From Shimia sp. R10_1 (GTDB taxonomy: Bacteria; Pseudomonadota; Alphaproteobacteria; Rhodobacterales; Rhodobacteraceae): 64,000 nucleotides of DNA. The DNA is taken from the NCBI RefSeq assembly GCF_017744095.1, contig NZ_JAGHQX010000004.1, positions 124,001 through 188,000 of the forward strand. Direction: 5' to 3'. The position numbers and the translations under genes were made by a program. The notes beneath the pieces are model-generated. The model made no database searches. It was not told the origin of the DNA and saw only the letters and a list, made by a program, of their open reading frames with translations. Shown in pieces: positions 1 through 8,178 of this stretch (positions are counted from its first letter, which is position 1; every line of letters starts with the position of its first letter).

Positions 1-371
1 CCTACGTCGAAGCTTCGCGCCCCAGCTGCAAAGTGTTTTTGAACATAGGCGAGAGCTTCATGCTGGGACTCAAACCAGACCCCTTTGCCTTCCATGTTGA
101 CGGTCCATGGCCAAGGCGAGAGCACTCCGTTTTTGGCGCGGCCTGTTTCTGTTCGAGTGATGGCACGCAAAACATCGAGTGGCACACCTGTTTCGCTGGC
201 AACAATGCGTGCAACGCGATCGCAGGTTTCGGCCTCTTGAGTGCTGGCATGTGCGACCCGAATCCCTTGCATGAAAGGATTCCACAAGGTGACAAGCGCA
301 CCTAAGCCAAAAATCAAAAGCGAGTCGCGAGACCCTCGCAACAATGCTTTGAAAACATTCTGTTTTTTCAT
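1..371 (-). CDS. Lytic transglycosylase (SLT domain), 3' part cut by window edge
   Basis: This frame is open from an ATG at 371 to the left edge without a stop, so the gene is partial at its C-terminus (about 123 residues seen). Residues 1-43 form a basic then hydrophobic leader ending near AHAST, suggesting export or a membrane anchor. Residues 60-85 hold a stretch like the SLT fold, with RTETGR as the probable site of the catalytic glutamate and the following SPWPWTVN typical of short alphaproteobacterial transglycosylases. Such enzymes cleave peptidoglycan with 1,6-anhydromuramic acid formation; beside motor genes the likely job is opening the wall for the flagellar rod. A perfect inverted repeat sits directly against its start codon. 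The family call rests on motif reading only. Confidence 0.75.
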   Translation of the reverse strand, partial: MKKQNVFKALLRGSRDSLLIFGLGALVTLWNPFMQGIRVAHASTQEAETCDRVARIVASETGVPLDVLRAITRTETGRAKNGVLSPWPWTVNMEGKGVWFESQHEALAYVQKHFAAGARSFDV

Positions 372-412
372 ACCGATAGCTTTCTGCCCCAGTTTGAGGC
401 CAAGCTATCGGT
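372..412. repeat. Perfect 11-bp inverted repeat abutting a start codon
   Basis: Arms at 372-382 (ACCGATAGCTT) and 402-412 (AAGCTATCGGT) match perfectly around a 19-base loop. In leftward transcripts the hairpin ends one base before the ATG of the transglycosylase gene, and no clear Shine-Dalgarno sequence is free. There is no T-run on the leftward strand, so it is not a standard terminator for the preceding 774-residue gene. Confidence 0.7.
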
Positions 413-438
413 CGTTTATTTACATTTGGTAAGCGTGG

Positions 439-2763
439 TTAAGAAGAAGGCTCTGTAAGGCGGTGCCAATTCAACAAATCGTCCAGGAGCTTTCTGCTCT
501 CGGCGCTGTTTTCAAGTAGCCCACGGTTGCGCGCAAGAATCCCTTGGGGGCTTGCATCTTCTTCAGAGTTTCCTGCCACCGAGTTTGCAATGAGATCGCT
601 TGTTTGTCGGTAGACTTCTGTTTCGGAGCCAGAGAGCGCATCCAGATTTCCACCAAGCCAGTTTTGCTCTTCTGCGCTTTGAGTGTCTCCTAGGTCTGAC
701 AGCATTTTTGCCGCCATTTCGTGGTCTCCGACCAGTGACCGCGCCTCTGCACGCACACGCTCTGCTTCGGGCGAGGTCATTCCTAACAGCTCTGCCTCAG
801 CTCTGCGGGGCAAAGACTCTGCCAGAGCGATACGCGCTTTAAGAAGGCGTTTGGCATCATTCTTATGCGTGTTTTGTGCCGTCTGAAGCAGGCGTTTTGT
901 TTCACCAACAAATCCCAACTCAAACATCTTCTGCGCCAGCGCGAGTGCTGTGTCTGGGCTGATTTTCCCAGGGTCAGCCAGGCTCTCCGACAGCGTGAAC
1001 GACACAATGTCAAAGTCTTGTGCATGGTTGATCACGGCATTGGTTAGGCGGCTTCGTACCTCAACCGCAGCTGTAACACCGTCTCTTTCTTCGATCTCAC
1101 CGATAATTTCAAACGCAGGTTCAAACTCACCAACGAGCATCCGCGCCAAAGCATGTGCGCGTCGCAGTGGGGGGCCCATCGCGCCAACTTTGTGCTCTAC
1201 AGCGAGGGCACCAACCAGTGAGATGGTGTCGTGAGACGGCGGCAAGTCTTGTTTCACGTGAGAATCGATCAGCTCTACCACCGCATGAGTCGCCAGATCC
1301 GTGTTTTGGGTGGCGATGTCTTCCAAAGTGGAATCTGCCTGGTCGGTGTTGCCCATCTCGGCGTCTAAGTTCGCCTGCGCAAAATCAAAACTCGTCCCTG
1401 GCTGCGGGTTAGACCGTTCGATACCGTTCAAGACAAGTGTGGCTGCCTCGGTTTCACCCTGGTTTACGAGTGCATTGCTCAACTTCGGCCCGAGATACTC
1501 TCTCAGATGACGTGGCAAAGTGTTGAGCCCATCCATTGCGCCGTTAATCGCACTTTCGCCTGTCAAACGTTCGCCGGATAATGCAGCCCAAAGGGCGACA
1601 TGCCCAGAGCAGTGGCCTTGCTGTGCAAAGACGTTGTCGTCACCGACAGGAACTTCTCCATCCACGATATGTGACATTGCACTGAGAACACGGGTCTCGC
1701 CGGTATTGGGAAGAAGCTGCAGAGCTTGCAGAGCTTCTGCGCCAAATGTGTAGTGCACGTATAGCTGCACAAGTTTCTTGATAGCTTTTTCATCTGTGCG
1801 ATCGAATTCGCCAACGAGGGTCCTGCGTATTTTTGCAAGTTCTTCCACAAAGCTTTTGTCGCCGCTCCACTCTGCGATGTTGACCGCTGAGTCAGGCATG
1901 CAGGTTCCGACGCCCACTTTACCATTTAGAAGTGCGGCAATGTCGCGCCCAACTTCATCAATCACGTTGTAGGCGGCTATGTTGAGGTTCTCGCCGTCCA
2001 AGCCGATCGAGGCTTGAGGCGGGATATGATCCATGTTTTTGCTAGGTGTCGCTGGTGTCTTGAATTGAGATCCGTTCGCCATCTCAACGGATCCATCAGC
2101 ATTGGACGGCTTTGGCATCTGAATTTGAGAATCCAGCAGGTTCTGAGATGTTGCGCGATCAACCTGCTTTATGAGGTCTTGCCTCAGTGTTGTGACCTGT
2201 ACATTGCGATTTACGAACGTCTCAAGCGCCAACAGACCAGAAAAATCGGGTTTCTGTTCCGGATTTTGCTCAATTGTTGGTGTGAGTGGTACCGGCTTTG
2301 CAGCTTCCAGTGCTGAGAAGCGAAAGAGCCGTTGAGGTGACACGCTTTCGACATCTTCCCCAAAAGAAAGTGGGATCTGAGGCACATCTTCCGGTGCTGA
2401 AGAGAGATCTTCGCGAATGTCGAATATGACATAGCGTTCGTTGTAAGGGATCGTGACGACACGGCAATCACAGGCGAGCGTTAAGTCAACCTCACCGGTT
2501 CTGTCATTCGCGCGAATGTCGGCCAGACGTGTCCGCGGGATCTTGTCAAACACGTTTTCCGTATCAAGATCGAGGGCATCGCCCTCAATCTTGATACGAT
2601 AGCCTTGGCCCGTCCGATTGATTGTCCAAGCTGTGTCGCTGGTTGGCAGTGTAGCGACCAGACGAGTGAAATCTTCGTGTTCCCCTGAGATAAAGGGCAC
2701 GTTTTGAGCCTGAACGGTTGTGGCCAGGAGGGCCAACGGAATGGACAGGAGTAGTGGTCTCAC
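439..2763 (-). CDS. Large exported helical-repeat protein coupled to motA, function unknown
   Basis: 774 residues with a GTG start whose first bases overlap the motA stop (GTGA) and a good AAGGA site just upstream, so translation is probably coupled to motA. Residues 1-19 are a cleavable signal peptide (cleavage near VQAQN), placing the protein in the periplasm. Residues 20-120 look like a small beta-rich domain with a CDC pair. From about 250 onward the sequence is alanine/leucine-rich and helical, resembling tetratricopeptide-like repeats. I do not recognise a named family. In Sinorhizobium a periplasmic protein, MotC, is encoded with motA and needed for motor function; a similar role is a guess from position and topology, not from sequence similarity I can show. 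Confidence 0.8.
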   Translation of the reverse strand: MRPLLLSIPLALLATTVQAQNVPFISGEHEDFTRLVATLPTSDTAWTINRTGQGYRIKIEGDALDLDTENVFDKIPRTRLADIRANDRTGEVDLTLACDCRVVTIPYNERYVIFDIREDLSSAPEDVPQIPLSFGEDVESVSPQRLFRFSALEAAKPVPLTPTIEQNPEQKPDFSGLLALETFVNRNVQVTTLRQDLIKQVDRATSQNLLDSQIQMPKPSNADGSVEMANGSQFKTPATPSKNMDHIPPQASIGLDGENLNIAAYNVIDEVGRDIAALLNGKVGVGTCMPDSAVNIAEWSGDKSFVEELAKIRRTLVGEFDRTDEKAIKKLVQLYVHYTFGAEALQALQLLPNTGETRVLSAMSHIVDGEVPVGDDNVFAQQGHCSGHVALWAALSGERLTGESAINGAMDGLNTLPRHLREYLGPKLSNALVNQGETEAATLVLNGIERSNPQPGTSFDFAQANLDAEMGNTDQADSTLEDIATQNTDLATHAVVELIDSHVKQDLPPSHDTISLVGALAVEHKVGAMGPPLRRAHALARMLVGEFEPAFEIIGEIEERDGVTAAVEVRSRLTNAVINHAQDFDIVSFTLSESLADPGKISPDTALALAQKMFELGFVGETKRLLQTAQNTHKNDAKRLLKARIALAESLPRRAEAELLGMTSPEAERVRAEARSLVGDHEMAAKMLSDLGDTQSAEEQNWLGGNLDALSGSETEVYRQTSDLIANSVAGNSEEDASPQGILARNRGLLENSAESRKLLDDLLNWHRLTEPSS

Positions 2764-3629
2764 GCCGCTTCCTTCTTAACTTCTTTAAGTGCCTCTTCGA
2801 GTTCAGCGAACTGCGGGCGGTTGTGCGCTGGGGTATTCTGACGCCCAACTTCGATACAGATATTCGGTGAATGGTTGTGCAGGTTTGCGATCAACACTTC
2901 ACGGATCAGCTGGTGGAAATGCGCATCTTCTTCGATGACACCTTTGATTTTCGCCGCGAACGGGCCGACGAGACCATAAGCCAAGAAAACCCCCAAGAAC
3001 GTCCCTACAAGCGCGCCGCCGATCATTTTACCAAGGACTTCTGGGGGCTGATCAATTGACCCCATGGTTTTGATCACACCCAAAACCGCGGCCACAATTC
3101 CCAGCGCGGGCAATGCGTCAGCAAGAGACTGCAACGCGTGCGATGAGTGCAGGGAATGATGAAGATTCGCCTCGATACGCTTTTCCAACACTTCTTCGAC
3201 CTGATGTGGATCGTCATAGTTCATAGATGCCGAACGCATGGTGTCAGAAATGAGGTTTACGGCTTCTTTGTCGGCCTGGATTTTTGGGTATTTCTGAAAA
3301 ATGGACGACTCTTCCGGGTTTTCGATATGCTCTTCGATGGCGACGGGATTTTTGCGCGCCAATCGTATGAGCTCAAAGAGCAGGCAGAGGAGATCTTGAT
3401 AGTCCTGCGGCTGCCACTTCGGCCCCTTGAAGACCTTTCCCAGATCTTTCAGCGTGTGTTTTACCGCGGCGCCATCGTTAGACAGCAGAAATGCGCCAAC
3501 CCCCGAGCCGCCAATAATAATCATCTCAAAGGGAAGCGCCTTAAAAATGGGGCCAAGGTTACCGCCCGCCAGCACGTAACCACCCAAAACCATGATGAAA
3601 ACGACAGCGATGCCGATAATGCTGATCAT
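2760..3629 (-). CDS. motA: Flagellar motor stator protein MotA
   Basis: 289 residues, the usual MotA length. MotA with MotB forms the ion-conducting stator in the inner membrane that turns the flagellum. Hydrophobic segments lie near residues 4-23, 33-50, 170-192 and 205-226, with the conserved ALGIVAAVLGVIKTMG helix and the following QPPEV. The large cytoplasmic loop between helices 2 and 3 carries the charged rotor-facing surface. The start has TAGGAG eight bases upstream. No motB follows; instead a large exported protein overlaps the stop codon. It is the fourth gene of the leftward unit that begins at fliL. Confidence 0.95.
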   Translation of the reverse strand: MISIIGIAVVFIMVLGGYVLAGGNLGPIFKALPFEMIIIGGSGVGAFLLSNDGAAVKHTLKDLGKVFKGPKWQPQDYQDLLCLLFELIRLARKNPVAIEEHIENPEESSIFQKYPKIQADKEAVNLISDTMRSASMNYDDPHQVEEVLEKRIEANLHHSLHSSHALQSLADALPALGIVAAVLGVIKTMGSIDQPPEVLGKMIGGALVGTFLGVFLAYGLVGPFAAKIKGVIEEDAHFHQLIREVLIANLHNHSPNICIEVGRQNTPAHNRPQFAELEEALKEVKKEAA

Positions 3630-3689
3630 GAGTCTAAACTCCTATTACCCGTCTTTGGGAAACATACGCGGCGGCGGGTTAACAATGTC

Positions 3690-4343
3690 TCATTCAGTAG
3701 GCGAATTTGCGTTTCGACCGGCCAAAATCACGCTGATTGTGTAGGCGGCATCTGGCTTCATACCTGCCATGATACCGGCCGCGGCTTCAGGCTTCATGCG
3801 TCCGATAAAACCAGCAGCAAATTGCGGATCCATCTCTTCAAAGAGAAGCGCAACACTCTTGGGCTTCATAGTCTCATAGACTTCGGTGAGGCGCGTGAGA
3901 TCGTCTTCTGCGGCTGTCTCTGCAATAGAAATCATATCGCGTAGACGATTTTCGGCATCTTCAAGAGCTGCCATTTTGCGAGAAACTTCTTCATCGGCGA
4001 TATTCAGCGCTTGCAAGCGATTCTTGATTTCCGCTTCTTGCTTTGCGATGCGTGCTTCGCGTTCCTCGAAGACAGACATCAGTTTGCGCATGTCTTCAGG
4101 GTGTTCACAGGCTTGCGGCTCTGCCATTGCAGTTTGAGGCGAATCGATGAGCGGCTCTTCTCGCGCCAATGCTTCCGTTGCACCTACGCCGACGCGAAGC
4201 GTTGCAGAAGCGATCAAGAAGGACGCGATCATGAACAGGCTGCCTTTCGCCTGTTTGCGCTGCGTCTTTCCTTTGCGCTTAGACTTTTGGATTTTGTCAG
4301 CAGCGCCAGCTTTCACTGGCGCTTTTTTCTGAGCCTTTGTCAT
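3690..4343 (-). CDS. MotE-like flagellar protein
   Basis: 217 residues. A basic N-terminus and a single hydrophobic segment (about 36-55) anchor the protein; residues 85-150 are a long coiled coil with EAEIKNRLQALN-type heptads; residues 152-205 contain the repeated pattern MKPKSVALLFEEMDP and MKPEAAAGIMAGMKPDAA, which is the MgtE-N/FliG-like fold found in MotE. MotE in Sinorhizobium is a periplasmic chaperone for the motor protein MotC, which gives a known partner type for the unknown exported protein downstream of motA. CGGAG precedes the start by eight bases. It lies 14 bases after the DUF6468-type gene in the same leftward unit. Confidence 0.8.
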   Translation of the reverse strand: MTKAQKKAPVKAGAADKIQKSKRKGKTQRKQAKGSLFMIASFLIASATLRVGVGATEALAREEPLIDSPQTAMAEPQACEHPEDMRKLMSVFEEREARIAKQEAEIKNRLQALNIADEEVSRKMAALEDAENRLRDMISIAETAAEDDLTRLTEVYETMKPKSVALLFEEMDPQFAAGFIGRMKPEAAAGIMAGMKPDAAYTISVILAGRNANSPTE

Positions 4344-4357
4344 CGTATTCGCTCCGG

Positions 4358-5026
4358 TTAAGCAACGTGGCGGGTAAAGACTGGGGCGGCTTTTACGCCC
4401 TCATTTGGTGTTGATTTACCCGACTTGCCTTTCTTTTTGGTTTGCGTGGCCGCTTCTTTTTCTTTGGCAGCTTTACGCTTCGCCTTGCGCTTGGCCTTTT
4501 TCTTTTCACGACGACGCAGGCGCTCTTCTTCTTCGGCGTCTACTTCTGCTTCAAATGCCTGGTCGAGCAGATCTTCGTCAGTAATTTCATCTTCTTCGGG
4601 CTGAGGTTCAGCGTCGGGCTCCTCAGCTTCAGACTCGGCATCCGCTTTTTCGGCTCTTCGCATCGCGGCTGCCTCAAGTTCTTTTTTGAGGGCTTCTTCT
4701 GCAGCTTCCGCTTCTGTTTTTGCGTCTTGCACTGCGCTTGCGTCTTGCAGGTCGTGCATTGAGGCGAGCATCAATTCGAGACGTTTGGAAACGCCTTCTG
4801 CGCGTTCGGTCAACGTTTCTAGGCGTTCGGTTGATTTACCCGCGGTTTGCTGTGCGGCTTTAAGGGTGCGGGTCATGTCATCAACCTGCGCTGACAGCAC
4901 GGCAACCGCCCCTCCAACACCAGCTTCGAGGTCATTGAATTTTGCGAGTCTGCGCGCCAGGACATAACAATAGAGTCCTGCACCAAGTGCGCCCGCGACA
5001 AGTAAGATATCTGCAATCAAATCCAT
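4358..5026 (-). CDS. Membrane-anchored coiled-coil protein of flagellar cluster (DUF6468-like)
   Basis: 222 residues. One N-terminal membrane helix (about 5-24) is followed by a coiled coil (30-100) with the RRLAKFNDLEAGVGGAV stretch that resembles the DUF6468 domain seen in alphaproteobacterial flagellar operons. The C-terminal half is extreme in charge: residues 100-165 are strongly acidic (many E/D) and 165-205 strongly basic (KKKAKRKAKRKAAKEKE). This acid-then-base tail could bind a partner or nucleic acid, or be a disordered spacer. AAGGAG stands seven bases before the ATG. It is 11 bases after fliL. The biochemical role is unknown. Confidence 0.75.
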   Translation of the reverse strand: MDLIADILLVAGALGAGLYCYVLARRLAKFNDLEAGVGGAVAVLSAQVDDMTRTLKAAQQTAGKSTERLETLTERAEGVSKRLELMLASMHDLQDASAVQDAKTEAEAAEEALKKELEAAAMRRAEKADAESEAEEPDAEPQPEEDEITDEDLLDQAFEAEVDAEEEERLRRREKKKAKRKAKRKAAKEKEAATQTKKKGKSGKSTPNEGVKAAPVFTRHVA

Positions 5027-5037
5027 ATCGGGACTCC

Positions 5038-5532
5038 TTAGTTCAGTACAAATTCCATGACCAAAAGGTCAGAGACGCGTTCTTGGCCGGTTACAATTTG
5101 GACGCGGCGAAGCATTTGGGAGCGTAGTTTTACCAATGCGTCGGGCGATTCGATGTCTGCGGGACTAAGAGCACGTAGGTATCCGTTTAAGACGTCCACA
5201 ACGCGCGGTAGAACGCGCTCGACCTCTTCTTTGTGTGCGCTTGGAACTTCTAGTTGCGCCCGAAATCGTAGATATTCGGAGCTTCCGCCGGATGTGAGCG
5301 ACACCACAAAGGGATCAAGGCCCACATATGTGATGTCAGGAAGGGGTTCGGCTTCATGCGTCTCAACCGATTCTTCTTCGGTTGGAGCAGAATCATTGCC
5401 CAAAATCATCCCGGAATAGACGGCATAAAAGCCGCCGCCGCCGCCAGCCAAAGCCAGTACTAGCCCTAAAATTAAAGGGAGTTTTGACGCCTTTTTTGGC
5501 GTCTCCTCTGTGTCGACAGTTTCGTCAGTCAT
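5038..5532 (-). CDS. fliL: Flagellar basal body-associated protein FliL
   Basis: 164 residues from the ATG at 5532; a longer in-frame start at 5571 exists but would run into the divergent promoter region, and GGA seven bases before 5532 favours the shorter form. A short cytoplasmic tail precedes one membrane helix (about 20-42, LPLILGLVLALAGGGGG), then an acidic linker and the periplasmic FliL domain with DITYVGLDPFVVSL and the C-terminal VSDLLVMEFVLN. FliL sits around the stator units in the inner membrane and supports MotAB under load. It is the first gene of the leftward motor unit. Confidence 0.92.
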   Translation of the reverse strand: MTDETVDTEETPKKASKLPLILGLVLALAGGGGGFYAVYSGMILGNDSAPTEEESVETHEAEPLPDITYVGLDPFVVSLTSGGSSEYLRFRAQLEVPSAHKEEVERVLPRVVDVLNGYLRALSPADIESPDALVKLRSQMLRRVQIVTGQERVSDLLVMEFVLN

Positions 5533-5578
5533 CGCAGGTTCCAAATTCTTTGTCCCTGCATGTTCAACCACACAGAAA

Positions 5579-5593
5579 CTAACCGATTGTTAA
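5579..5593. promoter_or_regulatory. Candidate CtrA box between fliL and fliF
   Basis: CTAA-N7-TTAA (CTAACCGATTGTTAA) matches seven of eight positions of the CtrA consensus TTAA-N7-TTAA. It lies 46 bases from the fliL start and 62 bases from the fliF start, so one site could serve both divergent units. CtrA is the known master regulator of flagellar genes in Rhodobacterales. No binding data; assigned by eye. Confidence 0.5.
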
Positions 5594-5655
5594 GCCTGTT
5601 CGTGGAAAGAGTAGTTCAAGGTCGTGCAGAACGTGCGGCATCACGGAGTGAAGAC

Positions 5656-7308
5656 GTGCAACAATTATTGAATATGTGGACTGGGTTGGACTCGCGGCGT
5701 AAGGTTATCGTCGTCTTGGCCACCGTTGCGGTGTTTGCAACAGTACTTTCCTTGGGACGGGTAGCAACGAAACCGGGAATGGCTTTGCTTTATAGCGGTC
5801 TTGAGAGCGGATCTGCTGGTGAGGTGGTTCGTGCGCTGGAACAGCGTGGCGCGGTTTATGAGGTTCGTGGCGGCTCTATTTATGTCGCATCTTCCGCGCG
5901 CGATGAGCTGCGGATGACACTGGCAAGCGAGGGGCTGCCAGCGAATACGACACAGGGGTATGAGCTTCTCGATTCGTTGTCAGGTTTTGGCACAACATCG
6001 CAGATGTTTGACGCAGCTTATTGGCGCGCCAAAGAAGGTGAGCTTGCACGTACGATTGTTGTGAGCCCGCTTATCAGTCAGGCACGGGTGCATATTGCAA
6101 ATGCTTCTTCAAACCCGTTTCAGCGCCAAATCAAACCGTCTGCGTCTGTGACAATCACGACCGCTGCAGGCGATTTGCCCACAAAACATGCCCAAGCCCT
6201 ACGATTTCTCGTGGCATCAGCCGTTTCTGGTCTGTCGCCAGAAGACGTTGCGATTATTGATGGCAATGGTGGGCTGGTTGGCGTTGCTGAAGAAACCACG
6301 ACAAAGGTTGGTGAGAATCGCGAGGAAGAAACACGCTTGGCGGTGCAGCGTCTGCTTGAAGCACGTGTTGGTCCTGGAAATGCAGTTGTGGAAGTCAGCA
6401 TTGAAACGGTGACTGAAACAGAATCGATCACGGAGCGCATTTTTGATCCGAGCGGCCGCGTTGCCATCAGCACAGACACAGAAGAGCGCAGCACCGATTC
6501 GACAAATGCCAGCGGTCAGGTAACCGTTGCATCAAACCTGCCGGACGGCGACGCAGCAGGTGGTGATGCGGGGTCTTCGAACCAAAACCGAGAGACACGC
6601 GAGCGCATTAACTATGAGGTGTCCGAAACACAGCGAGAAATCCTGCGTCAGCCTGGAGCGATCCGCCGTATGACCGTCGCGGTTCTTGTAAATGGCACCA
6701 CCACTGAGACAGCGGAAGGCGAAACACTATTCGTTCCTCGCCCTGAAGAAGAAATGGGCGCTTTGCGAGAGTTGGTGGCTTCAGCAGTCGGATTCGACGA
6801 AGCTCGCGGTGATGTAATCACACTTAAGTCCATGACCTTTCAGCCAGCATTGCCAATGGGCACAACGGCGGAGTCCTCAATGTTTAAGGGGATGACACTG
6901 GATCTCATGGCCATCATTCAAACGGCTGTTCTTGCAATAGTTGCAATTGTTTTGGGCCTCTTCGTTATTCGCCCATTGTTGGCGGGGGGATCAGGTGCTG
7001 GTGATTTGAATGATATGCCAGACGCCCCGATGCTGCCGGGCCTTGATGGAGATGAGGGCTTCCCTGCGATGGCACCTATGATGGGTGACATGGGAGGAGA
7101 TGGCATGATGGGTATGCCAATGGCGCTTGGTGATATGGGCGGAGAAGTTGGTGGCCTGCCTGCGCTTGGAGGCGACACGGCGATGGGCGGCGATGGGATG
7201 TCCCAATCTGAAGCCGCAGACCGCCTACGCTCTCTGATCAGCGATCGAAAAGAAGAAACCGTGGAAATTCTGCGCCACTGGCTCGATGATCGGGAGGAGC
7301 GTGCATAA
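5656..7308 (+). CDS. fliF: Flagellar MS-ring protein FliF
   Basis: 550 residues from a GTG start at 5656, chosen because GGAG lies seven bases upstream and the product then begins MQQLLNMWTGLDSRRK, just before the first membrane helix, as in relatives; an ATG at 5560 would add 32 residues of no family likeness. FliF forms the membrane ring on which rotor and export gate are built. Transmembrane helices are near residues 16-35 and 425-445; the periplasmic ring domains lie between, with the AYWRAKEGELARTI and NPFQRQIKPSASVTI stretches. Residues about 441-515 are a Met/Gly/Asp-rich low-complexity linker before the C-terminal FliG-binding tail (EETVEILRHWLDDREE). It opens the rightward unit with fliH-fliN-fliP. 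Confidence 0.93.
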   Translation: MQQLLNMWTGLDSRRKVIVVLATVAVFATVLSLGRVATKPGMALLYSGLESGSAGEVVRALEQRGAVYEVRGGSIYVASSARDELRMTLASEGLPANTTQGYELLDSLSGFGTTSQMFDAAYWRAKEGELARTIVVSPLISQARVHIANASSNPFQRQIKPSASVTITTAAGDLPTKHAQALRFLVASAVSGLSPEDVAIIDGNGGLVGVAEETTTKVGENREEETRLAVQRLLEARVGPGNAVVEVSIETVTETESITERIFDPSGRVAISTDTEERSTDSTNASGQVTVASNLPDGDAAGGDAGSSNQNRETRERINYEVSETQREILRQPGAIRRMTVAVLVNGTTTETAEGETLFVPRPEEEMGALRELVASAVGFDEARGDVITLKSMTFQPALPMGTTAESSMFKGMTLDLMAIIQTAVLAIVAIVLGLFVIRPLLAGGSGAGDLNDMPDAPMLPGLDGDEGFPAMAPMMGDMGGDGMMGMPMALGDMGGEVGGLPALGGDTAMGGDGMSQSEAADRLRSLISDRKEETVEILRHWLDDREERA

Positions 7309-7904
7309 TGTCGATTTCCCACCTATTTGAAGACTTTGGCGGTATTTCTGAACCGCAGCCTGCGCCGATTGAGGAAGTCGAGGGCAATGAAGATGAGATG
7401 CTCGAGAGCTTTGAGCAGGGCTACAAAGCTGGCTGGGATGATGCGATAAGCGCGAAGTCTGAAGAGCATGCGAGCATGTCAGCGGAACTTGCACGTAAAC
7501 TTCAGGACCTGTCCTTCACATATCATGAGGCGCGCGAGGCCATCATTGCCGATATGGCTCCAACAATAGAGAAGGCGATCATGACAGTTCTTCCGGAACT
7601 GGCGCGCCAGGCGATCGGTGCAATGGCGGTGGAGCAGCTTAATTCGATCGTGCGCGAGAGCAGCGAAACGCCTGTGATCCTATCCGCTGCGCCAGATGCC
7701 TATCAGCCGGTGATTGATGTGATGCCGGAAAAACCACAATTGCCTGTCGAGGTCGTCCGCGACGAAAGCCTCGGCGAAGGACAAATCAGATTCGAATTTG
7801 CAGAACGCGAACGCTTGCTGGATATGAGCGAGGTTTTGGCCACCGTTGCAGAAGCCTTGAAAGCGTTCACACATGAAACCCGCAAGGAGGCCCAGAATGG
7901 CTGA
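7308..7904 (+). CDS. fliH: FliH-like flagellar export ATPase regulator
   Basis: 198 residues; the start shares one base with the fliF stop and has GGAGG upstream, indicating coupling. FliH binds the export ATPase FliI and tethers it to the C-ring via FliN. The N-terminal 60 residues are acidic; residues 40-75 carry the GYKAGWDDA glycine-spaced helix typical of FliH, followed by a long helix and a C-terminal globular part with the DESLGEGQIRFEF stretch common to FliH/YscL. No other function fits the place between fliF and fliN. Similarity is moderate, as usual for this fast-evolving family. Confidence 0.8.
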   Translation: MSISHLFEDFGGISEPQPAPIEEVEGNEDEMLESFEQGYKAGWDDAISAKSEEHASMSAELARKLQDLSFTYHEAREAIIADMAPTIEKAIMTVLPELARQAIGAMAVEQLNSIVRESSETPVILSAAPDAYQPVIDVMPEKPQLPVEVVRDESLGEGQIRFEFAERERLLDMSEVLATVAEALKAFTHETRKEAQNG

Positions 7905-8178
7905 TCCAATGATGAAATCCGATTCCGCAAACCCATTCACCTCTGTTCCGGTGGAAATCACGATCTCCGTGGGCAAAGCACGGCCGTTGATCGGAGACCT
8001 GCTGAACATGAACGCCAACTCGGTGCTTCCGCTAGACAAACGTGTGGACGACCCTGTTGAACTCTATGTTGGTGACAAACTCATCGCCCGGGGTGAGTTG
8101 GAAGAGCTGGAAGGTGGGCAAGAAGGGCAACTTGCCGTGCGCCTGACCGAAGTTGCAGAGTTTGAAAGCGGGTTATGA
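7897..8178 (+). CDS. fliN: Flagellar motor switch protein FliN
   Basis: 93 residues from the ATG at 7897, which has AAGGAGG seven bases upstream and overlaps the fliH end; an upstream start at 7873 lacks such a site. Almost the whole protein is one SpoA domain: VPVEITISVGKARPLIGDLL, then VLPLDKRVDDPVELYVGDKLIARGE. FliN forms the lower C-ring and docks FliH. It is short for FliN because it lacks an N-terminal extension. No fliM or fliG is in this window. Confidence 0.93.
   Translation: MADPMMKSDSANPFTSVPVEITISVGKARPLIGDLLNMNANSVLPLDKRVDDPVELYVGDKLIARGELEELEGGQEGQLAVRLTEVAEFESGL

Noticed and set aside
3147..3944. 265-codon rightward ORF across motA and the motE-like gene
   Set aside because: It spans two real leftward genes and their gap with no domain.
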